From: Psilocybe azurescens
Taxonomy: Eukaryota > Basidiomycota > Agaricomycetes > Agaricales > Agrocybaceae
Direction of reading: 5' to 3'
Length of the DNA stretch: 24,560 nt
Assembly (NCBI GenBank): GCA_023853785.1
Contig: JAJIRX010000716.1
Coordinates: 1-24,560, forward strand
Shown: piece by piece, positions 11,156 through 19,793 of the stretch
How positions within the stretch are numbered: position 1 is the first letter of the stretch
How the letters are laid out: the number at the start of each line of letters is the position of its first letter
Position numbers and translations under genes: made by a program
The notes under the pieces: generated by a model
What the model saw: the letters and a program-made list of their open reading frames with translations, nothing else
What the model was told of the DNA's origin: nothing
Databases searched by the model: none

Positions 11156-11584
11156 ATGTCCGACACTGCGGTTACCATCGCGGTGTCGTCTGAAGATTAC
11201 ATGGCCTTTTGTGAGTTCCAACACTTTGCCTTGTTAATTATGCCGCTAATCAATATGTAAGTGCGCCTTATGTCCAACGAGAACCTTGACTGGCGTAAGG
11301 AGAGTTCCCTTGGTCTCACACTAGGCGGGGATATAAGCTGATACGACGCTCTGGTTCTGTTGCTGCGATCCTAAACACTCGGAAAACACATATCGAGGCA
11401 AGTAGGGTTTTACTCGACATCACATTGGCGTAACTGACTTTCAAAGTTCAAAATGATGCATCTCTTCAGAAGTGTGATACTTAGCCTCGTCCCTGTAAAA
11501 GTCAATGATGAAAGGCTAGGTACATACCATGCAAGTTGCGACGACGAGCACGGCACTGGATACAATAAAAATGACGAGAATTAG
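11156..11584 (+). CDS. possible small three-exon gene, function unknown
   Basis: ATG at 11156-11158 opens MSDTAVTIAVSSEDYMAF, with mostly C/G third positions. A well-formed intron follows (11211-11261: GTGAGT, branch-like CTAATC, TAAG). Exon 2 (11262-11397) reads LRLMSNENLDWRKESSLGLT, then, after adding one G to the GGGG run at 11327-11330, YKLIRRSGSVAAILNTRKTHIE. It ends at GAG followed by GCAAGT, the classic GC-type donor, and an intron to TTTCAAAG at 11446 would join in phase to a frame that stays open to TAG at 11582-11584. If that second intron is not used, the frame stops about 11 codons later. I recognise no family. It needs one base repaired, so it may be a chance assembly of frames, but third-position bias and splice signals agree. 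Confidence 0.33.
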
Positions 11585-11868
11585 CCCATCAAAATGAATG
11601 ACCTTATGGAGTAGAAGTTAAGGTTCCATTGAAATTTTTATTAGGGTCAGGTAGCGTCTGAAAATTTGAATTCATAAGGCTCTATTTCCTTCAGTATATA
11701 AACAAGCAAGAATTAAGAATTAAATGACCGAAGGCGTAGCTTGGGATTAGATTGAAGGTATACTAAGTTGTCTTGCATCTATGCAAAGCAGGCATGAAGA
11801 GATGAGATAGATGAGATAACGATGGTACAGTCTTCGATTGGTTGGTATCAATTTGGTCTTCAGTTCGC

Positions 11869-13444
11869 TTACAATTTTGGCTGCGGTTTTTCCTCGACGG
11901 GTCCTCTTCTATTGGCACGGACGACGCCTTCTTGTGTTGTAACTGCCACCAAAGTACCATCACGAGTGAACATCTATAAATCGAGTTCAAATCAGCATTT
12001 TGGATTACAAGCTGCTAAACCATAAAGGCGCAAATACTGGTCTCAGACATACCCTGCCATGGACAATTGCGCGCCCAGAACCGCCACGAGGGCAGTCGAT
12101 CTTGGTAAGAGCATGAGTTAGGCGATAATTCGAGAAAGATCTGGAACAAACCTCGTATAGAAGCCAATCCCCGGCGTCGAAGTCGTTGCTGGAGAAAGAA
12201 AAGAGTAAATATAACGAGCAGCTCATTAGTGGGGTCGACTATACTTATAAAACCAAATTGCATGGTCTAGAGTAGACTAAGATATACTTAAGTCAGTCTA
12301 CTCCTTCAGTTCATTGTGGAGACTCACATTCATGCTTAACGAATTGGGACCCTTCCCTCCTCGCTTCAATCCCATAACTCTGCCCGCAGTTGAGATGCTA
12401 TAATGGGATATGCCATGTCAGCAATTATGTGATGATAAAATAAAAAGAACGTACAAGTTAAGGTCGGATTCATATGCAAGAATACACTGTAATTAACATG
12501 AACTTAATAAGCTATCGCGAGACGTTTTATCATCGAGACGCACCTTTGGAATGGCGCTTCATACCGGGGATGTCTCTCGCCTTCATCCAATACATATAAT
12601 GTTCAATGCCATCTTTACTGACATACGGCCCTTTGGCTGATTTGAGAGCAATAGGACTTCGCGTGCGCTCCTAAATTGCAAAGTAAATCAAGTAACAAAG
12701 AAAAGATGATAGGGTGTAAGCACACTAACAGGACAAAATATAAACAGATCAACTCGCCTGCAATCTGTCCTGGAAGAACTTGATCACAAGTGGTGATGAA
12801 TTTGGATCCTGAATTACGCGGGCATAGTTAACTTCTTCGTCTGGGCATTCCTCGGGGGTGGAACAACTGGCATTGTCCATTGGTGGATTGGTTGCCATGG
12901 CTCAGGTCTCTGAAATGAACAGACCATAATGAAGATGATGTGCCCATGTTGAATGGCTTTCACTGAACGTGTGACGTAGGACCTGCCATCGCGTACACGT
13001 TCGACGCTATATACGATAGGAGTCGAGGGGGAGGCACTCATTAAGAAATAACACTGTCATCAATTCTGGAGTTCAGCTAGCGTCCTCATTGGGTCATTAA
13101 ATATGTAGGGACACACATGCAGTGACTATTGGACAACGAGAGTAGTGTGTCAACGTTCAAAGTCTATTAATCATGGTTAGGACACCTACATGCAAAGCAA
13201 ACGCAGGGTCAACGCAATTGGTAGCAGAAACTAAACCCTGACTGATGACTTGACTGTTCGTCGGTCCTAATCAGCAACTTTAGAGGCGACTACTGTCATA
13301 TTTGAGGACTTACCCTCCGAATGCGCCTCGAGCAAGCAGGGGTAGCCACAAAGACTTTGAGCGAAAGAGGTTTACTTCAATCTGTTCAACTTCGAGGGAT
13401 GTTGAAATTTGTTCATGTTCAACTTGATTCAGTCCACCGTTCAT
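11869..13444 (-). CDS. peroxisomal acyl-CoA thioesterase, TesB/ACOT8 family, with apparent frameshifts
   Basis: This double-hotdog thioesterase hydrolyses acyl-CoA to free acid and CoA. Family features in order are VNLFRSKSLWLP, RGAFGGQVISQ, CVDPAFALHSLHCYFL, VERVRDGRSYVTRSVKAIQH, FQRPEPW, HQWTMPVVPPP, LDHAIWFY, FDAGDWLLYE, GSGRAIVHGR and FTRDGTLVAVTTQEGVVR. The C-terminus is PKL, an accepted variant of the PTS1 peroxisomal signal. I read eleven exons: 13314-13444, 13190-13253, 13117-13125, 12758-13053, 12544-12670, 12455-12486, 12328-12397, 12245-12276, 12152-12188, 12053-12100 and 11869-11973, about 316 residues. Exon 3 is only 9 nt. The intron after exon 4 appears to be GC-AG. Exon 4 lacks one C in the run at 12854-12858, and exon 5 ends one base out of phase at 12544. 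Confidence 0.9.
12671..12757 (-). other. probable GC-AG intron in the thioesterase gene
   Basis: Reading the minus strand, the exon ends FFQDRLQ (CAG), followed by GCGAGT, and the next exon begins after CAATTTAG at 12671 with ERTRSPIALK in phase 0. The nearby GT donor (after GCGA) would leave the next exon out of frame. With the one missing C restored, exon 4 is 297 nt, consistent with phase 0 at this donor. Confidence 0.55.
13117..13125 (-). other. 9-nt microexon of the thioesterase gene
   Basis: TCACTGCAT (Ser-Leu-His) is flanked on its 5' side by an intron ending CCAATAG and on its 3' side by GTGTGT. It joins CDPAFAL-type sequence ending FALH to CYFLMSA in phase 0 on both sides. Family members have HSLHCYF at this place, so the three residues are required by homology. 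Confidence 0.75.
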
Positions 13445-14087
13445 TACAGATGCGAAGAGAGGGGATAAGGGTTGATATGGCTGATTTTTAGAAGAAATAT
13501 TTCCTTGAGGTCGAGGTCTTATAATATTACTGCTTGTGATTGTGATAAAGCATATGACGCTGTAACAAATAGTACCGATTTTGGTTCGGCGGTAGTAAAC
13601 ATAGACCGACTTGCCGGCAAACGGTATCATGTTACCCGAATGCCGCTGAAACTTCAACTTTCTTAAGTCTTTAATCTTGCTTTGCTTCAACCGGTCAATT
13701 CGATGTTACTACTAGTCTCAAGTTCGGTATTTCACCGTTTTTATAAGTCGAAGATATCCCTATTTATAGGAACATAGATATTGACACTAAGATCACCATA
13801 AAAATATATAAACTTATTCTAGGTGTTCGACGAATATATGGACGGAATAGAAGAGATTACGACAGAATTGTAGACCTGTGAGTGCCTTGTGAAATATGCT
13901 GTAGACCTTCAAGTGCAGCCTTGTGGCTGGTTGGAAATAGCTTGGAAGCAGTGCATAGACGCCCTTCGTTATTGTTGAAGCAGTGAAATAATCACCGTAG
14001 AGACCATCTATGCCAGATATTTGAATAGGGAGACGCGCAAATACAGAGGAAAACATACGACCCACTCTTAATATGACTGAAAAAATG
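13445..14087. other. thioesterase upstream / RAD14 downstream region
   Basis: About 640 bases between two minus-strand genes. The sequence is AT-rich, with CTATTTATAG at about 13760-13770 and ATATATAAAC-type tracts near 13805. The minus frames here are continuations or shadows of RAD14 or of the thioesterase leader. No gene seen. Confidence 0.4.
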
Positions 14088-15256
14088 TCAAAGCTCCTCC
14101 ACCTCGATGGTAAAGCCACACTCATGGCATACTTGCTCTCCGATACCATCCCGAATTCCTTGTACTTGGCTGAAGACATGCTTGTGCTCAGCATCCTTTC
14201 GTCTCTGCCAAACACCCTCCTTTGTTCGCTTTCGAAGCTCTTTCAAACTCTGTTCAAATTTCTTGTTCTTCTTCTTGTTTTTTCCGCCGTCCGTCTCTCA
14301 AACTCGGCATCCAATGCCTCAGGAGAACCCCATTTCTTCCAGGCGAAATCTTCCACTTGGCATCGTAAAAACAGCATCATGTTGGCATAGGTAGACGCGT
14401 GTGGGTTGGCTTTTAGAAGATGTGGCATAGCTTCCTCATCTCTAAGTTCGGCTATACAGTAAGCAGGGTCACTGAATGCTTCCGGAGGCCGTTCGACATA
14501 TACTTACGATCCGTAAGTAAGTAGTCCTGATCAATCAATTTATTCATGAGCTATTATTGTTCTACTGCAGGAATGGATACCTTACAGTTTTGCATTCTGT
14601 TTTCGTCAACAGACTATATTTGTCAGAGTGTTCGTTCTGGCACGATTTACAGACTAAACATTTGAAGACTTTCATAAATGTTGGGTCAATGTCCATAGAA
14701 TTGCATTCTTTGCATTTTGCATTGCGTTCAGAATCAAGAAACATGGCTATTCAGACATTTAGGATGCTAATGCATTTGAAGGAATAACAAGACATACGTA
14801 TATCCAAATTGTGCACATCTCTCTGCTTCTCCCTTTCCTTCTCCTTTCTTCGCAGTTCCTCATCTACTTTCTTACCATCATCCATTAGGAAGCCGCCCTT
14901 AGAGTTGACCATTTTCGAAAGATCATATTCGAAGTAGGTTCCGAGACGCGAGTCCCGCTGCAGTGGTTTGGAGGAAGATGCCATGGCCTGACCCTGTGTT
15001 GTGGGTGTACCAGATAGAGGCCTCTTGTTATTAGAATTTGTAGCATAAGAGGATGAAAGGTCTTGTTCCTTTTGCCGCTGTACAACTTTGGCTATAGATT
15101 AAGTGGCATGAGAGGATGCTCAATATATGATCAGAATTGAAGAGACCTTTCAGTCGGTTGATTTCAATTTGTTTGACATGTTCAGGCGTCGCTTGAAGAG
15201 TAGAGGAATCGAAGGTTCGCGGAGGGAGTCGATGTCCTTTGATTGCTAGATATCAT
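14088..15256 (-). CDS. RAD14: DNA repair protein Rad14 / XPA, with apparent frameshifts
   Basis: Rad14/XPA recognises damaged DNA in nucleotide excision repair and organises the incision complex in the nucleus. In order: [16 protein letters not shown]; a charged linker with [19 protein letters not shown]; the C4 zinc finger CKEC...CLVCKSC with [53 protein letters not shown]; then a Lys/Arg-rich helix and [14 protein letters not shown]. Five exons are read: 15147-15256, 14798-15091, 14586-14746, 14508-14526 (19 nt) and 14088-14451, about 316 residues. The ATG at 15254-15256 (AAAACAATG) reads [18 protein letters not shown] once one C in CCC at 15224-15226 is treated as extra. One A is lacking from the A6 run at 14278-14283 after RRTAEK; without it the protein would stop 11 codons later. 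Assignment is firm. Confidence 0.93.
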
Positions 15257-15606
15257 TGTTTTACAGAAGCAGTTTATTTTGAGTCTATTGGATTGTGAGG
15301 AAATATTAAGAAGTGTGCAAGAAGCTGCAAAAGAGAGCAACTCGAATGCTTGTTTGATTTAATTAATGACTCGCGTCAGTCACGTGGCTTCTAATAACAT
15401 TTTGAATTTGCTAGTACTCGAGTAGAGCCATGGATATTGCATTGGTAGAGCAAGATCCCGTCAGAAAATAAAGCACTCTCTTCACGAGGATAAGCTCTTA
15501 GATGGTCTACTTCCACATTCCTCAAAACGCCCTAAATAAAAGTACACTAAATAAACGATACAATGACATAACAATTACAATCAAATAACTAGGGATCTCA
15601 TACCCA
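15257..15606. promoter_or_regulatory. RAD14 upstream region with CACGTG and a TGAC/GTCA palindrome
   Basis: This 350-base gap separates the RAD14 start from the 3' end of the histone deacetylase gene and must contain the RAD14 promoter. At about 15366-15386 lies TGACTCGCGTCAGTCACGTG, which combines a TGAC-N4-GTCA inverted repeat with a CACGTG E-box, about 115-130 bases upstream of the ATG. Function is inferred from motif form only. Confidence 0.35.
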
Positions 15607-17995
15607 TTATGCAGTCTCAGCTGGTGGAGATACAACGGAATCCACGGCCATTTTGTCTTCTGCTTGTACCTCACCGTCTTCATTTTTCTCATTTATAGGC
15701 TCAGGTTCATCTTTGGTGATATGGTTGGCAACGACTGAGGCGGCAGCTGCATGTGCTTCTGTGCCCGAACCTCCCGCATTACTCTCTGCAGAAGGCGTAT
15801 CAACGTCCATGTTTGATTCAGCGGCGGCAGCAGCCAACATGCGAACAGCGGTTGTGTGACCACTGGGTCCAGCACCATGAGAGTTCATTGTGCCCGAGTT
15901 CAATATCCCTCCACCGAGACCAAACTTATGCGTTCCGCCATTGATTTCGTCGCTCTCCCGTTTACGATACCTCGCATGATTTCGGCGGCCACCTTCACCT
16001 TCGTCATCAGAGTCTGATAATTCACCATCTGCTTGCCGTCTTGAATCTAGTAAGCGCATGGGTCGACGATCATCTGGATCTATGAGATCTTCGTCCTCGT
16101 TAGGATCATCAAGAGCACCGTCGATGGGCATAATGGGAATATCTGCAACAGAAGTTGTCGTCTTCATGAGGCGAGGTCGCAAATTATAAATACCAAACGC
16201 GGCTAACCTGACATCTGAACACTAGGAGGGCCACCAGCGTGTCGCAGATTCTCCAGCACAATTCGTTTTACCCGATCTAGATATGCTGGGCTGTTCAAAT
16301 CATCGGCATTCGACGATTTAACGTCAAGCTCGTAGTCTGGCCCAAAGTATTCATAATACTCATTGACCGGAATTTCTAGACATGGACTTGAATAAACGAT
16401 AACGAGTCACAAAAAAACCAACCTGGCCCGAGCTCGACACCGGCCGCCAATCCCGTTTCAAACGCCCATGCTCGGCTGACGTTACGCATAGTATAGCCTC
16501 CTCCACCGAGAAGAAGCAGTGGCTTGTTAAATGACTTGACGAACTTAACACAGTTAGCGTGACCTTGTACATAGCATCAGCCCGTCTTCCAATACAGCGA
16601 CATCTAGACAAACCTCGCATTGACAGATTCAAACATCCCAGCTTGTCACCGGACAAAGAGTCTGTCCCACATTGCAATACGATGGCCGAAGGATCATACG
16701 ATTCCATCACTTGTTGAATCACCTATAGGAGACAGTTAAACATCCACATTTTTCAGGGAAGTTGAAAAACGTACGGGTTCAAATACGGATTTGTAATTTT
16801 CGTCAGAGATACCATCTCGAAGAGGGAAATTAAGTGCATAATATTTGCCTTTCATCACTCCTACGTCCTAAAGATTATAGGATTAGCTAGTTTGGTTACT
16901 AGGTTCATGTCTTTACGTACCCGAAGTTCCCCTGTACCAGGAAAGTATTCTCCATATTTGTGGAAGCTCACGGTCATGACTCTATCTGTAGTGTAGAATG
17001 CTTCTTCGACTCCCGTCTCCGTGATGTACATCAATATCAATGTATAAGACGCGGGTATGGTACCTGCTCGAGACATTGAACACCCTCACCCGCCATAATA
17101 AGATGCGTACGCCTTACCGTAGTAGTTCCAGAATACCCAAGACAATATCTACACAAGAGTCAGATAGGGTTGGGAGATTGAAAACTTTGAAAACCTGCAG
17201 ACCATTTACATAACAAAATCCACTGGCTTCACTTTTCTTCGCGTGATGAAGACCACCTGCCCAGTTCACTGCAATATCACATTTGTCACGGCTGAGTCTA
17301 GCCGCCCCCTCTGGTGTAAATTTGAAACTTGAGTGATACTAGAAACCAGTCTGTGAAGAAGGCAACCAACATACCCATTGACCCTCCAGCAGAAATGGAA
17401 CAATATTCGAAGAGCCCATCGAAGACTGGGCAATCATCTCCAACGTTGTCTGGTGTGAAGTTCTAGTTCAGTACTTAGATTGAGTGAGGAGTGTTAAAAG
17501 GCTTACACTTGTGTTGCTCTTTTACAAAGGAATTCATATTACTTGGAGTGATACGGCTTAGAAATTCAACATATTCGTCGGAATGAAATTGAGTCATTTC
17601 GCGCTTCGTGGCGGGTTTGGCGCGCTGCAAGGTAATTGATGTGTAAATTAAATGAAACATATATGTAAAGGGTTCGAAACTTACGAAAATTTCCATTTTC
17701 TTGTACAAGCCGTAGTTCATGACGAGAGAGTGACACATGCGTATGCGAGTGGGCTTCATTCTACGAATAAAAGGAAGGTAAAATAAACAATCCGAGCCGG
17801 AATTCAGTTCAACGTAGGATTTACGGATGCCCTGGACCATAATGGAAGCCCCCGATATCTGAATCGAAAAAGTAACACTGTATAGGCGTCAATCAATCCG
17901 AACTGGCCAAATGTTACACGAGGATCCAACAAAAATGAGACGTACAACGCGTTTTTTCTGGGTTTCCCGTCAAGTGGAATCATTTTTTCTGACAT
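15607..17995 (-). CDS. RPD3: class I histone deacetylase (RPD3/HDAC1 type), with apparent frameshifts
   Basis: This Zn-dependent nuclear deacetylase removes acetyl groups from histone lysines in Sin3/Rpd3-type corepressors. Blocks in order: [80 protein letters not shown] (zinc ligands in DVH); [51 protein letters not shown] (catalytic Tyr region); [12 protein letters not shown] ~180-residue tail is acidic then Ala/Ser-rich ([25 protein letters not shown]). Thirteen exons are read: 17942-17995, 17825-17877, 17685-17760, 17507-17624, 17375-17462, 17203-17310, 17118-17148, 16921-17063, 16775-16867, 16614-16722, 16423-16563, 16208-16375 and 15607-16142, about 572 residues. An extra G at 17012-17014 shifts the frame right after HHGDG, and the exon 4/5 join (17507/17462) is out of phase. 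Confidence 0.94.
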
Positions 17996-18323
17996 CTTGA
18001 AGGTTGAACAGTGGTATTATCGCATTACTTCAGAGAAAGGAAATGGGAGAGTTTATGACCAAATGATACAGAACACCCGAGATCAAACCTTCGCATGACC
18101 TCGATTTATTTGGCAGCATCATCTAGCACAAGCAATGTTGCGTCACTGCGACGGCGTTCCTCATTACATTGTCAGTGAAACCTTATCACTGAATTTGCAT
18201 TCATTATAGGCGAAATCCCCAGCATACAAAAATTCTACTGTGTACTATTCGAACCTACAATTTAGAAGGATAAAGGGGCATAAAATATAGTGTTGGAAAG
18301 GGCGATCATCAACTTCTGAATGC
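17996..18323. other. histone deacetylase upstream region
   Basis: About 330 bases between the HDAC start and the stop codon of the DinB-like gene, both on the minus strand. It must contain the HDAC promoter and the 3' UTR of the neighbour. No gene or striking motif seen. Confidence 0.4.
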
Positions 18324-19213
18324 CTACAACTTATTTTTGCTCAAAAGCGTCTCGCGATCTGGCCAATCCGCATCAGTCTTATTTTCATCATTGTATATAA
18401 GGTTCAATTCACCCTGGTAAACCAAAGTTGAGGAGCAAAACCAAAGTCTTCCGCTAATTGTATTCCCTAACTGAAAGTCAACTGCAGGTTCTTCTTAGGG
18501 AAATTGCATATACTAACTAGTTCTCCTGCAATGACGCGAACCTACAAAAGGGCCTAAGTGAGTAGATTGCTAAAAGTATCTATAAGGTAGCCTACCATGG
18601 ACCAATGATGCACACAATGCAGGCTCGCAAACCAAAGCTTGTGTCTGTTAGCGGTGATATTTAGCGCGGGCGAAGACAGGTCTCACCTCTCTACCGATAC
18701 TAGTCTTGAACGAATGCATGTACGGCGTAATAGCGTGTAACGAAATCTCTTCGTCGAAGTTCGTAGTCGGGACAACCTCTTCTAACTGCTTTACAGCGTC
18801 AAGTATTGCAGTCCTTGCCCCTTCTAGACTTGTTTCCATCGGGGTGTTTCGTATTCTGGTGTCATACGACAACACTCGCGGTGAAGGGGTCTGCATGCAT
18901 TCTATTAGGAGTACAAAGTGGTCGCGCGCGTGCCTTAAATGCTTGCCTTGATAAAGCGTTCGATTTCAGCGAAATAGTTACAATCGGAAAGGAATTTGTT
19001 CATACCAATTGTAGAGCCCGGAAGATGTTTCGAATGTACAGTCAGTTGTTCATCCGAAGTCAGATGATTGTCGACAAGATCCACCGCTTGCAGAAGGATA
19101 GTCTTGCCAACTGCAATTTGCTGCTTTACGACGTCATGAACCGCGTTTTCGGTTAGCTGGGAGGTCGAGGAGGACATCGGAGCGGTCGTAGTCTCAGTAG
19201 AAGATTCAGCCAT
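18324..19213 (-). CDS. DinB-like four-helix-bundle protein, one apparent frameshift
   Basis: The ATG at 19211-19213 starts MAESSTETTTAPMSSSTSQL, followed by helical VVKQQIAVGKTILLQAVDLV, HSKHLPGSTIGKHLRHARDH, FVLLIECMQTPSPRVLSYDT, MHSFKTSIGRELWFASLHCV and HHWSMVRVIAGEL. The His in KHLRHARDH and the later HxxHHW pattern match how DinB/DUF-type metal-binding bundles carry three His ligands. I also recall a conserved fungal family with these blocks. Substrate is unknown. Exons: 19006-19213, 18687-18946, 18596-18637, 18518-18541 and 18324-18466, all GT-AG and in phase. After EDFGFAP one C is lacking (18432-18433), and the restored frame ends STLVYQGELN...SKNKL, about 225 residues. It is divergent from the succinyl-CoA ligase gene, with about 580 bases between start codons. 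Confidence 0.72.
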
Positions 19214-19793
19214 TGCAAAATGAGGGGAAAGGAACCAAGTGGCAAATGATCGGGCAGGAGCCACGTCAATATATATATACGTCAATGTGTAATATACGAG
19301 TAAAATACCACGATCAAGGCGAGGTAAAGACCCTTGCCTCGCGTATCCCTCGAGATTAATCCCATGATACTTCCTGCACACATTTCTCCATGCTGCTAAT
19401 TAAGCGAAAGCAGATTGAGAATACACGAGCAGGGATAAATCGGATTTCGGAAATATTCCTCTGCCTAATTTCAAGCAACCCAAGAAGAGATAAGCCACCC
19501 GAACTCAAGGCGAGGATGAGATTTAATCTTCCAAAGAATTGCCCTTTATCCTACTCGAAGAAGGAAGGGTGAGAGACAGGAAGAAGCCCGAAAATCATCG
19601 ACCGTCATCGTCACTTTGGTTAGAGAGCAAACAGCAAATGAAGGACCAACTCTTTATAGCATAGCTGACTAAGCAATTTCCTTTAACGGATATAATATCG
19701 TTTCGGGGTCCGGGAATGGTGGTGTCCAGGTCTTCGTCGCGATGCGCTGGACTTCTTCCAACTCTATATCCTTCCTATTACCCATCCCTCTCA
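19214..19793. promoter_or_regulatory. divergent promoter region of the DinB-like and succinyl-CoA ligase genes
   Basis: The two flanking genes start outward from this 580-base segment. It contains an ATATATATATAC tract (about 19267-19277) near the DinB-like gene. No reading frame longer than 60 codons with coding character was seen, and no specific factor site can be named. Confidence 0.4.

Noticed and set aside
13814..14215. 133-codon minus frame containing [19 protein letters not shown]
   Set aside because: It is the out-of-frame shadow of the RAD14 C-terminus, whose true frame (HVFSQVQGI...CHECGF) stops at 14088.
17670..17685. GGGTTCGAAAC, resembling a tRNA T-loop
   Set aside because: It lies in an HDAC intron and no acceptor, D or anticodon stem can be paired around it.
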